A DNA stretch of 64,000 nt from Paenibacillus castaneae (GTDB lineage Bacteria > Bacillota > Bacilli > Paenibacillales > Paenibacillaceae), in contig NZ_KZ614144.1 of assembly GCF_002884445.1 (NCBI RefSeq), forward strand, positions 4,632,094 to 4,696,093, written 5' to 3'. The translations under genes were made by a program, and so were the position numbers. Below are positions 17,868 through 26,914 of the stretch, one piece after another (the first letter of the stretch is position 1; every line of letters starts with the position of its first letter). A model generated the notes under the pieces. It searched no databases and was not told where the DNA came from. It worked only from the letters and a program-made list of their open reading frames with translations.

Positions 17868-19883
17868 TTATACCGATACTCGCGACTGCTCTGACTGTTG
17901 TTTTGCCAGTACATAGCGCTTAGATGATGATAAATCTCTTTTTTGCGGCGCTGCTGCCGCAACCATATATCCATTAGACCGTTCGATAAATTGCAGTTCC
18001 TCGAAGATATCGAGCATAAGCTGCACCATTTCTACAGATAATCCGCAGCTCTTCGATAAACGTTCTTCCAATCCACGCACAGGTGCTGATCCCAGCTTTC
18101 TTAGCTGCTGGTACACAACTCCAAATTGCTCGCGTTCTGGGAACGTTTCTTCCGCAGCGGGATCGTAGTGAAGGTCATGAAGCTGCAGTTGGGGCTTCCG
18201 TTGACCATTCCATTCATTGACTGACAATTCGCCAATCGCGTCAATTTTACATCCAGGACGAAGCTCATTCGCCAGCATACCCATACTAAAGCCAATACCA
18301 TCCAGCAAGCGGCGTCCGCTGCCAAGTGAAAGCTTTAAGTGCTTAAACTCCTTGCCAATCGCTCTACGGTCAGCAAGCTCAGCACCTTGGAATAGAAGCC
18401 GAGGCGAAGGATTGCCCATGCCAAACGGCTCAAGAAGCGATAGCTCCGTAATCGTATCGAGCGTTGCTTCGCCAACCGAGCATATAAGATCAACCGTTGT
18501 TTTTGGTATCCAGTCATCAGGCGTCAGCCATTCCGTCGATAACTCGCATAGTCTTTGTTCAAACAAGGCGAGCTGATCGCGATGAAGACTCATGCCTGCC
18601 GCCGCCTGATGTCCGCCATAGTGATCGAGCAGCTCATCGCAAGCGGTTAATGCCTTATGAAGATCAAAGCCTTCTATGGAACGCGCTGAGCCCTTGCACA
18701 TCCCTGTTTGCCCATCTATACCAAGTATAATAACCGGCTTATAATTACGTTCAAGCAGCTTGGAAGCTACAATGCCAATAACCCCTACGTTCCAGCCTTC
18801 ACCTGCCAGGACGATCACTGAAGGCGATGCAAGGCCTGCTGTTTCAGCTTCTGTACATTTGGCCATCCATTGCTCTTCCGCTTCCTTGACAATGCTTTCC
18901 ACGATGCGCTGTCGTTCCTTATTTAAGTTGTCCAGCCCAGCCGCTGCCAGAATGGCATTGTCGTAGTCCTCGGTTGTCAGCAGCTCAACCGCACGCTTGG
19001 CATGATCCAGTCGGCCAGCTGCATTAATGCGCGGAGCCATACCGAATGCTACACCGGTCGCTGTTAATCCCTCCAGCTCAATCCCGCCGGCCTCAGCTAA
19101 TGCTTGGAATCCCGTTCTCGTATTGCTTCGCAAGCGTTCAAGGCCATAGCGAACCAATATTCGATTCTCATCGATCAGGGGCATAAGATCGGCAATTGTG
19201 CCTAAGCTGACAATATCAGCCCATTCCAATGGAGGACGTCCAAGCATAGCATGTGCCAGCTTAAAGGCTACACCGACACCAGCAAGCCCTTTAAAGGGAT
19301 AGCTGCATCCCTCTTGCTTCGGATTAACGACTGCTATTGCGTTAGGGATTTGTTCAGGAGGCTCATGATGATCGGTAACAACCACATCAATGCCAAGCTC
19401 CTTGGCGTATGCAATTTCGTCAACTGCGCTGATGCCAGTATCGACCGTTACGATCAATCGTATGCCGTCATCCGCTGCAAGCTCAATTGCTTTGCGATTC
19501 AATCCGTAACCCTCAACCGAACGATGCGGGATATAATAGTCGAAATCATAGTCTAATAAGCGAAACAGAAAAACGAGCAATGACGTGCTAGACACACCGT
19601 CCGCGTCATAATCTCCATAAATTCTAATTTTCTCATTACGTTCTGCAGCAAGCTTAATGCGTTCAACCGCTTCCTTCATGCCTAACAGCAAAAAAGGATC
19701 ATGGAATAGCTCTTGTCCACCTCTTAAAAACTGCTCTGCCGCCTCCGCCTCCGCAAACCCGCGCTGTACAAGCAATCGGGAAACGAGAGGCGGAAGCTTC
19801 AACTGCAAAGCTAGATTTTTGGCCAGACTTTCATTACTCTCAGACCACGGTGCTACAGCCCAGCGTGTTTTCCTTTTAATCAT
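17868..19883 (-). CDS. recJ: Single-stranded-DNA-specific 5'-3' exonuclease RecJ
   Basis: A 671-residue DHH-superfamily nuclease used in recombination and repair. The metal-binding motifs are all visible: DYDADGVSS (about residues 90-98), VTVDTGIS (about 144), TDHHEPP (about 170) and a DHHA1-type GGHQAAAGM (about 438-446). An OB-fold (about 480-570) follows, then a C-terminal winged-helix-like part ending near KRDLSSSKRY. From memory the B. subtilis protein is about 786 residues; this one seems to lack the segment between the OB-fold and the C-terminal part. It lies between the cation-efflux gene and apt. Confidence 0.93.
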   Translation of the reverse strand: MIKRKTRWAVAPWSESNESLAKNLALQLKLPPLVSRLLVQRGFAEAEAAEQFLRGGQELFHDPFLLLGMKEAVERIKLAAERNEKIRIYGDYDADGVSSTSLLVFLFRLLDYDFDYYIPHRSVEGYGLNRKAIELAADDGIRLIVTVDTGISAVDEIAYAKELGIDVVVTDHHEPPEQIPNAIAVVNPKQEGCSYPFKGLAGVGVAFKLAHAMLGRPPLEWADIVSLGTIADLMPLIDENRILVRYGLERLRSNTRTGFQALAEAGGIELEGLTATGVAFGMAPRINAAGRLDHAKRAVELLTTEDYDNAILAAAGLDNLNKERQRIVESIVKEAEEQWMAKCTEAETAGLASPSVIVLAGEGWNVGVIGIVASKLLERNYKPVIILGIDGQTGMCKGSARSIEGFDLHKALTACDELLDHYGGHQAAAGMSLHRDQLALFEQRLCELSTEWLTPDDWIPKTTVDLICSVGEATLDTITELSLLEPFGMGNPSPRLLFQGAELADRRAIGKEFKHLKLSLGSGRRLLDGIGFSMGMLANELRPGCKIDAIGELSVNEWNGQRKPQLQLHDLHYDPAAEETFPEREQFGVVYQQLRKLGSAPVRGLEERLSKSCGLSVEMVQLMLDIFEELQFIERSNGYMVAAAAPQKRDLSSSKRYVLAKQQSEQSRVSV

Positions 19884-19915
19884 GTTGCGATCTCCTCTCC
19901 TGCTGTCGGCAGTTC

Positions 19916-20833
19916 TTATTGCAGCAGTGTCGGCATCTGCTCCTGATTAGGATCATGATTGGACTTGTATGGATAACCAGGATCATAAGGCTCAACATAA
20001 ATCGATACATCTGTGACATGTATGAATTTTTTCATAACAAGCTGCTTTACCCGCTTAGCAATCTCATGTCCTTCTAGAACAGAAAGTCGCGGATTAACAC
20101 TAATGACGATTTCAGCAATAACATAATGTCCATGTTCTTTCGCGCGTAATGATTGAACAGTTATAACTCCATCCACCCGCTGCACAAGCTGCATCAGCTC
20201 GTCTGGATCTTCCTCTTCTGCCGTTTCCTTTATCGCTCTGCGAGAGAAGCTCGTCGCCATCCGAAAGCCATTGTATAGAACGATAGCCGCTATAACAAGC
20301 GCTGCTGCAGGATCGAAATAATAAAGAGCAGGCATGGTTAGCAGCTTGCCAACCATCGCGCCTCCAGCTCCAACGAAAGCGGCAAGGGAACAGTATAACC
20401 CGCTCAGCCTAGCTTTGGAAGGAAAGAATAGCTGTTGCACAATGAATGCTCCAAAAATGGCTGCGACTGAAATCCAATGAGGTGCTTCTGAAACGCCGGC
20501 CGAAATATCCCGAATAGCTGAAATTCCAATTTCAAGACCTATGATGAGAAGGACGACTGACAACATAATCGTTGTCGCCGCCTCTTCTTGTACATGATCA
20601 TTTTCAACAGCCGCATTTTGCTTTGCTGTTTTAAGTTTGCGGCTCGCACGCAATCCGGATACAGCAGCCATCGCACCCGCAACCTCTGCAGCCGTCCGAA
20701 ATGCATCCGCAAGCAGCGCCTTACTTCCTGACAACCATCCTATCAAACCTTTAAATAGAGCCAGCAGCATGTTTCCCCATAAGCCGGCCCAGCTTGCGGA
20801 CTCTGCTTTTGCATATCGCTGTGTGGTTGACAT
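19916..20833 (-). CDS. Cation diffusion facilitator (CDF) family transporter
   Basis: A 305-residue inner-membrane protein with about five to six transmembrane helices (residues about 15-200) and a cytoplasmic C-terminal domain (about 205-290, DELMQLVQRVDGVITVQSLRAKEHGHYVIAEIVI) typical of CDF metal/proton antiporters. The usual HxxxD and DxxxD metal sites are only partly evident: helix 2 reads SKALLADAFRTAAEV and helix 5 YYFDPAAALVIA. The metal is not predictable. The ATG at 20833 has AGGAGG close upstream and is preceded directly by the 41-bp repeat array B, which fills the whole gap from secF. Confidence 0.85.
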   Translation of the reverse strand: MSTTQRYAKAESASWAGLWGNMLLALFKGLIGWLSGSKALLADAFRTAAEVAGAMAAVSGLRASRKLKTAKQNAAVENDHVQEEAATTIMLSVVLLIIGLEIGISAIRDISAGVSEAPHWISVAAIFGAFIVQQLFFPSKARLSGLYCSLAAFVGAGGAMVGKLLTMPALYYFDPAAALVIAAIVLYNGFRMATSFSRRAIKETAEEEDPDELMQLVQRVDGVITVQSLRAKEHGHYVIAEIVISVNPRLSVLEGHEIAKRVKQLVMKKFIHVTDVSIYVEPYDPGYPYKSNHDPNQEQMPTLLQ

Positions 20834-20848
20834 TCTGTACCTCCTACA

Positions 20849-21053
20849 AGGTTTCACGAATGTGAAACCTACTTCGTAAGCATATTCTTAGGTTTCACGA
20901 ATGTGAAACCTACCTCGTAAGCATAATCTTAGGTTTCACGAATGTGAAACCTACTTCGTAAGCATATTCTTTGGTTTCACGAATGTGAAACCTACTTCGT
21001 AAGCATAATCTTAGGTTTCACGAATGTGAAACCTTTCTCGTAAGCATATTCTT
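20849..21053 (-). repeat. Five-copy 41-bp leader repeat array (array B)
   Basis: Units at 20849, 20890, 20931, 20972 and 21013, each 41 bp. On the minus strand, the coding strand of the gene downstream, each reads ATGCTTACGAAGTAG and then a hairpin AGGTTTCAC-ATTC-GTGAAACCT. The proximal hairpin is followed at once by TGTAGGAGG, the ribosome site of the CDF gene. The array begins five bases after the secF stop codon. Variants: the distal copy reads CGAGAAAGG and the fourth starts with TGG. Confidence 0.95.
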
Positions 21054-21058
21054 AATGA

Positions 21059-21979
21059 TTAAGACGATGTTGAAGACTTAACGGCAACCTTTGGCTTTTC
21101 CTTACCTTTAAGCAGCAGCCAAAGCGGGCTTGCAATACAGATAGAAGAATAAGCACCGCTCGTAAGACCAATAATTTTCGCAAGCGCGAACAGCTTGATC
21201 GAATGGCTTCCGAATACAAACAAACATACTGCGATAACTAACACTGCTAATACAGTATAGATGTTACGTTCCATGGTTTGCCATAAGCTCGCATTTACCA
21301 TCTCAGACAGTTGATCGCGGTTTTTGTATTTGCCGAAGCGGAGATTCTCGCGAATTCGGTCAAAAATAACGATTTTATCATTAATGGAATAACCGATGGT
21401 TGTCAATACAGCCGCGATAAACGGCAGATCGACCTCCAACCGAAAGATCGAGAACAACGCTACCACGACAAATGCATCGTATAGAATCGCAATGTTCGCA
21501 GCGAGCGCAAACCGCCATTCAAAGCGGATCATAACATAAATCATAATCCCTACACTGGCAATGAGCACTGCCCAGATCGTCTTAATCCCAAGCTCCCGTG
21601 CCATGTCCGGTGATACAACGTTTACTTCAGCCGATACTTGATCGCCATATGCTGCTTTAAACGCATTTTGAATTTCAACAATTTTCGGTTGCGCCAGTAC
21701 CTCATCGAAACGTGCCGACACGCGTTGGTTGCCAGTGCCGCCAACTGTAGGCGTAACCCCTTCAATGCCAATTTGTGTAAGTATATCTTTTGCTTCCTGT
21801 TGTGATACGGCTTTGCCTACTGATATATCCATATTTGTACCAGCCTTGAAATCAACGCCGAGATTCAAATTAAAAATGAGCAAAGACAAAATACCGATTA
21901 CCGTCAACGCAATTGAGAACAGAAAGAACTTATTGCGGTTTCCTACAAAGTCGAAACGAATTTTAGTATTAAAGTTCAC
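21059..21979 (-). CDS. secF: Protein translocase subunit SecF
   Basis: A 306-residue, six-helix membrane protein of the SecDF complex, which uses the proton motive force to pull exported proteins through SecYEG. The first helix (about residues 17-37) is followed by LGVDFKAGTN, then a small external domain, then the RND-type membrane region with TTIGYSINDKIVIFDRIREN (about 205-224). It overlaps the 3' end of secD by 11 bases. In B. subtilis the two are one fused SecDF protein; here they are separate. Confidence 0.96.
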   Translation of the reverse strand: MNFNTKIRFDFVGNRNKFFLFSIALTVIGILSLLIFNLNLGVDFKAGTNMDISVGKAVSQQEAKDILTQIGIEGVTPTVGGTGNQRVSARFDEVLAQPKIVEIQNAFKAAYGDQVSAEVNVVSPDMARELGIKTIWAVLIASVGIMIYVMIRFEWRFALAANIAILYDAFVVVALFSIFRLEVDLPFIAAVLTTIGYSINDKIVIFDRIRENLRFGKYKNRDQLSEMVNASLWQTMERNIYTVLAVLVIAVCLFVFGSHSIKLFALAKIIGLTSGAYSSICIASPLWLLLKGKEKPKVAVKSSTSS

Positions 21980-23201
21980 GGATTTCTGCCTCCTTTACGC
22001 CGTAGTAACTAGGTTTATTAAACAGATTACTCTTAATAATCAGCATGAGTAAGAAACGCGAGAAGAAAATATTTGTTACCATACTAATGAGAATACTGAA
22101 GATCATCGTCAAAGCAAAGCCTCGAATAGCGCCATTGCCGATATAATACAACACGGCACTTGCGATTATGTTCGTAATATTAGCATCCATAATGGTACGC
22201 ATGGAATGCTTCGAGCCAGCCTTCAAGGAAGACAGCAAGCTTTTACCGCTTCGAATCTCCTCTTTAATCCGTTCGTACATAATGATATTGGCATCTACTG
22301 CCATACCGACCCCGAGGGCGAAGGCGGCGATACCTGGCAGCGTTAACGTGGCATTCATTAAATTGAACACTATGAGCAGCAGCCATACATAAGTAATGAC
22401 TGTAATCCCTGCGACAACACCTGGAATACGGAACAAAATAATGAGGAACACCAATATAATAATGGTGCCGATAATGCCCGCTTCAACGGTATCCTTCAAA
22501 GAAGCAAGACCTAAGCTTGCCCCAACGCTTTGCGTATATTTCTCAACCAGCTTAAGCGGCAGGGAACCGAGGTTAATCGTATCTCTCAGTGCCTTTGCTT
22601 CATCATTTGTATAATTTCCTGTTATCGTAGCCGAACCACCAGGAATGGCTTGCGAAACACCTGGTCTCGACAGCTCTTCATCATCCAAATATATAGCCAG
22701 ATATTGGCCTATCAATCTTCCGGTAACTTCTTCGAATTTCGCACCATCTTTAAGCTTAATGGTTACGAATGGTTTTCCTAAATTGTCGTAGCCAACTCCA
22801 GCGCCGTTTTGCACAAAATCGCTGCCATCCAGCTCTATCGTGCCGTCAGGAGCGCGGAAAGTTAGGTTAATTGGCTTAGCTAGCAATTTTCTTACTTCGT
22901 CTTCATTCGTTACACCGGCAAGTCTCAACCGAATCCGGTTGGTTCCTTCAGTCGTAATTTCCGGTTCAACAATTCCAAGCTCATCGATACGTGATGCTAA
23001 GCTTCTTGCTGTTTCCTTCAGTGTTTCAGGAGTAACAGCTTGTCCGCCCTCAAGCGGCTCCGCTTCATACAAAACCTCAAATCCGCCTTTTAAATCTAGA
23101 CCTAGCCGAACATCCTTTACTATCGCTGGGCTTGTCCAAGCGATAACGCCAAACATTACGACCACGATCGCAAGGAAGGCAACTATTCTCTTCCCAAACA
23201 T
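21969..23201 (-). CDS. secD: Protein translocase subunit SecD
   Basis: A 410-residue partner of SecF. An N-terminal helix is followed by DVRLGLDLKGGFEVLYEAEP (about residues 30-49), the P1 head region with SLASRIDELGIVEPEIT, and a C-terminal membrane half with GVGMAVDANIIMYERIKEE (about 298-316), the conserved helix-4 motif. The P1 domain is short, as in Gram-positive SecD. The start has AGGGGGATTC upstream. It heads secD-secF and is followed by array B and the CDF gene on the same strand. Confidence 0.96.
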   Translation of the reverse strand: MFGKRIVAFLAIVVVMFGVIAWTSPAIVKDVRLGLDLKGGFEVLYEAEPLEGGQAVTPETLKETARSLASRIDELGIVEPEITTEGTNRIRLRLAGVTNEDEVRKLLAKPINLTFRAPDGTIELDGSDFVQNGAGVGYDNLGKPFVTIKLKDGAKFEEVTGRLIGQYLAIYLDDEELSRPGVSQAIPGGSATITGNYTNDEAKALRDTINLGSLPLKLVEKYTQSVGASLGLASLKDTVEAGIIGTIIILVFLIILFRIPGVVAGITVITYVWLLLIVFNLMNATLTLPGIAAFALGVGMAVDANIIMYERIKEEIRSGKSLLSSLKAGSKHSMRTIMDANITNIIASAVLYYIGNGAIRGFALTMIFSILISMVTNIFFSRFLLMLIIKSNLFNKPSYYGVKEAEIREL

Positions 23202-23364
23202 ACGTCTGAATCCCCCTTATGATCTCAATATTCCTATTATACAGATGGCGCAAAAACGAGTCAAAAAAAATATAACCCATAATAGAATACCACGTATAGC
23301 TATTAAATAAAAAAAATATGTATTTCATGAAATTCCCAATCACTTAAAGCTCATGTGAAAGAAC

Positions 23365-23402
23365 AGAAAAAGGAACCCATCCATTTAAAATTGGGTTCCT
23401 TT
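23365..23402 (-). terminator. Terminator overlapping the comN stop codon
   Basis: GGAACCCAAT and ATGGGTTCC form the stem and TTTTTCTG follows on the minus strand. The 5' arm is the last coding sequence of comN and the stop codon lies in the loop. Confidence 0.8.
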
Positions 23403-23624
23403 ATATGCACTTATCGTCATAAAATTCATAAACTTCATCACTTTTAGAGATAAAATATCGTTTACCAGCTGGTGCAGCTCTGGTTGACCGTTTTTTTCAT
23501 ATTTCTCACTTACACATTCCCATACTTCTTCCCCTGTTACATGTTCATACCCGATGAGATGAAATTCTGCGGCTTTGCTATTGCATAGCTCCTCGATTAT
23601 ACGACTTAACTCTTCGTCTGCCAT
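23385..23624 (-). CDS. comN: Post-transcriptional regulator ComN
   Basis: A 79-residue small protein of the ComN/YrzD family (MADEELSRIIEEL at the start, then HLIGYEHVTGEEVWECV). In B. subtilis ComN acts post-transcriptionally on the comER-comE system and has been placed at division sites. The start with AGGAGG six bases upstream was preferred over an ATG at 23657 lacking a site. Position between secD and spoVB matches B. subtilis. Its coding end is built into the terminator stem. Confidence 0.85.
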   Translation of the reverse strand: MADEELSRIIEELCNSKAAEFHLIGYEHVTGEEVWECVSEKYEKNGQPELHQLVNDILSLKVMKFMNFMTISAYKGTQF

Positions 23625-23848
23625 GCTGTGCCTCCTGAAAGTGAAAACTTTATTCATCTACATGCATCTATTCGCTATGATAACACAATATTCCTTCCCA
23701 CCACAGCTAGATTCATAAAAATGACTGACATGGAAATGGACATGCCAAGCATAAAGATAAGAGTAACGGCCTGTCTAACAGCTTCTTTTAATAAGTCGCA
23801 AGCAGAAGCTGGTCAGCTATTTTATGAAAGAGAAGAGGACAATCCATT

Positions 23849-25405
23849 ATGACAAAGCAAACATTTATAAAGGGCGCTATGATCTTACTTGCCGCCGGCA
23901 TCATTAATCGGCTGCTTGGTTTTGTACCGCGCATCGCTCTCCCGCGCATTATCGGGGCAGAAGGCGTTGGCCTATACCAGCTTAGTTATCCTTTTCTAAT
24001 CGTTATGCTGACGATTATTACAGGCGGCATCCCCCTTGCTGTTGCCAAATGGATTGCTGAAGCTGAATCACAGGGTGATTCCACTCGAGTGAAATATATT
24101 TTTCGCGCTGCAATGAGTTTTGTTGTTGTACTAGGGATAATAATGACAGCATTAATGCTCTTGTTTGCCCCTTGGATTACGAAGCATCTGCTGCCAGATG
24201 CGCGAGTCTACCATACCTTTATGGTGATGTCGCCGCTTCTTATCATTAATGGCATCGCTTCCGTCTATCGCGGTTATTTTCAAGGAAAACAAAATATGGT
24301 GCCAAGTGCCGTATCCCAAACAACGGAAACTTTGCTCCGTATTATCGCATCGCTTACTTTTGCCTATTTATTAATGCCTTTCGGCGTAGAATGGGCTGCA
24401 GCTGGTGCGATGCTTGGTGTTGTTATTGGAGAGATTGGCGGCTTGGCCGTCATTATGTGGACCTATTACCGCGACAAGCATCTGGATAAAACGCACAAGC
24501 CTTTGGGATCCTTGCCTGCTGGCAAAAGAGAACCTGTAATGTCGAAATTATTGAATATTTCCATTCCTGTCACTGCAAGCCGGTTAGTCGGCTCCCTATC
24601 CTATTTGCTTGAAACCATATTTACAGCAAGAAGCTTAGCGACCGCCGGAATTGCTTCAGGCATTGCAACAGCTCAATACGGTGCGCTTCAAGGCATGATC
24701 ATTCCGCTACTGCTGCTGCCAACCGCCTTAACCTATTCGCTTGCTGTTTCTTTAGTGCCCTCTTTATCGGAAGCAGCGGCTAGAGGAGACAAAGAACTAA
24801 TTCATAAACGTCTTCACCAGTCCATGCGGCTTGCACTCGTATCAGGCGCCCCTTTCGTCGTGGTCATGACTTTGTTCGCAGAACCGCTGTGCCGAATTCT
24901 TTATAATCATGCAGAAATAGCACCTATGCTCCAGTTAATGGCACCGATCGGAATTTTCGTATATTTGCAAGCTCCACTGCAAGCAGCGCTGCAAGCGCTC
25001 GACAAGCCAGCGACTGCACTTATTAATACTTTAATTGGTGCTGTAGTCAAACTCGTTATGATCGTAATGCTTGCTTCAGATCCTGAATTTGGCATATACG
25101 GCGCATTAATTGCTATTAATGTTAATATCGTTCTTGTCACTGTCCTGCACGCTATCGCAGTTCTTAAATTTATTGGCTTCCGCATGAAGTTTCTTGATTT
25201 CGTGAAGGTTGGTGCTGCAATGGTTATTATGGGTGCGTCCGCTCGCTTTACGATGAATCAGCAGCCTTTGCCAGCAGAATGGATTAATTTGATTCTCGCA
25301 TGTGCTGCAGGAGTTATCATCTATTTATTGCTCATGGTCATCATGAATATTATTGATCGACATGACGTTAGGCGGATTCCTTTATTTGGACAATGGTTTA
25401 AATAA
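23849..25405 (+). CDS. spoVB: Stage V sporulation protein B (MATE/MurJ-like lipid flippase)
   Basis: A 518-residue membrane protein with about 14 helices of the polysaccharide-biosynthesis/MOP superfamily. SpoVB is needed for spore cortex peptidoglycan and is thought to flip a lipid-linked precursor. The N-terminus FIKGAMILLAAGIINRLLGFVPRIALPRIIGAEGVGLYQL is the standard SpoVB start, and AGPFVV/LLLPTALTYSLAVSLVP lies in helix 7-8. The upstream site is a purine-rich GAAGAGGAC. It is convergent with the DUF421 gene and ends in a shared terminator. Confidence 0.93.
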   Translation: MTKQTFIKGAMILLAAGIINRLLGFVPRIALPRIIGAEGVGLYQLSYPFLIVMLTIITGGIPLAVAKWIAEAESQGDSTRVKYIFRAAMSFVVVLGIIMTALMLLFAPWITKHLLPDARVYHTFMVMSPLLIINGIASVYRGYFQGKQNMVPSAVSQTTETLLRIIASLTFAYLLMPFGVEWAAAGAMLGVVIGEIGGLAVIMWTYYRDKHLDKTHKPLGSLPAGKREPVMSKLLNISIPVTASRLVGSLSYLLETIFTARSLATAGIASGIATAQYGALQGMIIPLLLLPTALTYSLAVSLVPSLSEAAARGDKELIHKRLHQSMRLALVSGAPFVVVMTLFAEPLCRILYNHAEIAPMLQLMAPIGIFVYLQAPLQAALQALDKPATALINTLIGAVVKLVMIVMLASDPEFGIYGALIAINVNIVLVTVLHAIAVLKFIGFRMKFLDFVKVGAAMVIMGASARFTMNQQPLPAEWINLILACAAGVIIYLLLMVIMNIIDRHDVRRIPLFGQWFK

Positions 25406-25423
25406 GAGCATCATACAAAGTAC

Positions 25424-25479
25424 AAAAAAAACCGCGAAATTAGGAAGGTTTTTGCCCTTCCTAATTTCGCGGTTTTCTT
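25424..25479. terminator. Bidirectional terminator between spoVB and the DUF421 gene
   Basis: AAAACCGCGAAATTAGGAAG pairs with the exact complement CTTCCTAATTTCGCGGTTTT around a short T-rich loop; T- and A-runs flank both sides. The stem includes the last codons and TAG stop of the minus-strand gene. Confidence 0.95.
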
Positions 25480-26222
25480 TCCTGCAAATCAACAAACAGC
25501 TTTCCTTTATGATCAATCGTACAAAAGAAAACGTCCTTGAAATCCGAAACGCCTTCTTCCTGAAGTACATTTTTAAGCCAAAATCTGGTTTTCTCCAGCT
25601 TTTCTAAATTGCCATTTTGCACTTTTCCGTCCATAATCAGCGGAATCGGCAATATTTCAAAACGATACTTGGGCGGTATAATTTTAGTCTGGTCATACTG
25701 CTTAAGCCTCTGTTCTGCTGCATTATTTACACCTTCCGATTCATTGCCGCTTGATTGTTTAGATGATTCAGGCTGCTCCTTCAGAATGACAGAAAGTTTA
25801 CCGCTTGTTTCAAGAATAGCAAACTCCACATCCGATAAAGCACTAACTTTGTTCTCACGAAGCTGCAGCATCAAATCATCAAGATTATAGCGCTGCTTCC
25901 GCATAACATCACTATTTATTTTACCCTTGTCAATAATAACACTGGGCTTTCCATCAAATAGAAGCCTCAGCCTGCGGCTTTTCATCGTCATAAAAGCACT
26001 GCATGTTTGAATTAATAGCAAAACGAACATCGGCATCAACCCGCTCCACATTGACCGTTCCATATCTTCAATTACGATAACTGCAATTTCCGCAATCATA
26101 ACTGAAATAACAAGGTCAAATACAGAAAGCTTGCCGATCTCTCTCTTGCCCATTAAGCGCATGATCAGAAATACGACGAAATAAATGATCACTGTCCGGA
26201 ACAACAGGCTCCAAAATTCCAA
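25461..26222 (-). CDS. DUF421 (YetF-type) membrane protein, YrbG-like
   Basis: A 253-residue protein with three N-terminal helices (about residues 5-85, RTVIIYFVVFLIMRLMGKREIG then LSVFDLVISVMIAEIA) and a cytoplasmic YetF domain with YNLDDLMLQLRENKV. A long Ser/Glu linker and a terminal part with DHKGKLFVDLQ follow. Family members such as B. subtilis YrbG have an unresolved role. The start is taken as TTG at 26222 (MEFWSLLFRT) because AGGAGG lies eight to nine bases upstream, while the ATG at 26249 has none. Location near spoVB and comN matches B. subtilis yrbG. Confidence 0.85.
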   Translation of the reverse strand: MEFWSLLFRTVIIYFVVFLIMRLMGKREIGKLSVFDLVISVMIAEIAVIVIEDMERSMWSGLMPMFVLLLIQTCSAFMTMKSRRLRLLFDGKPSVIIDKGKINSDVMRKQRYNLDDLMLQLRENKVSALSDVEFAILETSGKLSVILKEQPESSKQSSGNESEGVNNAAEQRLKQYDQTKIIPPKYRFEILPIPLIMDGKVQNGNLEKLEKTRFWLKNVLQEEGVSDFKDVFFCTIDHKGKLFVDLQERKPRN

Positions 26223-26453
26223 CGGAAACCGCCTCCTCGACTTAGTCATAACAGCTGGTGTCGGCTGTATTTGTCCGTAAAGCTATTCTCACCTATGTGT
26301 TAGAACATCATACTAAGGGAGTTGAACGAATTTATGGCAACAGGCTTTGCTTGAACAAAAACAAATATTTGAGGATTCTCTTTAGGTTGTACTAATCTAA
26401 CGGGCTTGACCATATGGTTTAATAATACGTGCCTAGCACTGGGAGGGAATCTA

Positions 26454-26852
26454 ATGAGTTCGGTAAAACAAGCTCCTAAACCGCCTTTAATCGCATCACC
26501 TTTGCTCGCCGGCATTTTATTTTCTATTGTTTGGCTTGCTGCAGGCGCACTGCTGCTCTCTCTGCTATTACATTTCACGGATATGAAGGAGAGCAATCTT
26601 TCGTCATCAGCCTTCGTCATTCACTCCATGGCATCCTTAGCAGGAGGCTATACAGCCGGGAAGCGTTCGGAACGAAAAGGCTGGTACAACGGTGCCTTAC
26701 TTGGATTATTGTACGGGTTACTAATTATTTTGGTAAGCTTTCTAGCTTCAAACGCTTCTTTATCCATGAACAGCGTTCTCCTTCTCGCAGCTGCGCTTCT
26801 CATCGGAGCCTTTGGCGGTATGATCGGCGTAAATATGCGGAGACAAACGTAA
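26454..26852 (+). CDS. TIGR04086-family (YrzE-like) membrane protein
   Basis: A 132-residue protein with four predicted transmembrane helices and basic loops (SPLLAGILFSIVWLAAGALLL, then SMASLAGGYTAGKRSERKGWYNGALLGLLYGL). Length and layout fit the small membrane family that includes B. subtilis YrzE, whose function is unknown. GGGAGG is six bases before the ATG at 26454; an upstream ATG at 26406 lacks a site. It lies between yrbG-like and yajC, as in B. subtilis, and is followed by a bidirectional terminator. Confidence 0.8.
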   Translation: MSSVKQAPKPPLIASPLLAGILFSIVWLAAGALLLSLLLHFTDMKESNLSSSAFVIHSMASLAGGYTAGKRSERKGWYNGALLGLLYGLLIILVSFLASNASLSMNSVLLLAAALLIGAFGGMIGVNMRRQT

Positions 26853-26869
26853 TTCATTTTAAAATGCAA

Positions 26870-26914
26870 TAAAAAACGGCTGACATCTAACGATGTCAGC
26901 CGCTTTTTATTTTA
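26870..26914. terminator. Bidirectional terminator between the YrzE-like gene and yajC
   Basis: CGGCTGACATC pairs with GATGTCAGCCG around a 4-base loop with A-runs left and T-runs right. Confidence 0.9.

Noticed and set aside
23628-23852. Plus-strand 74-residue open frame before spoVB
   Set aside because: It overlaps the divergent comN promoter area and the spoVB ribosome site, has no ribosome site of its own and no recognisable features.
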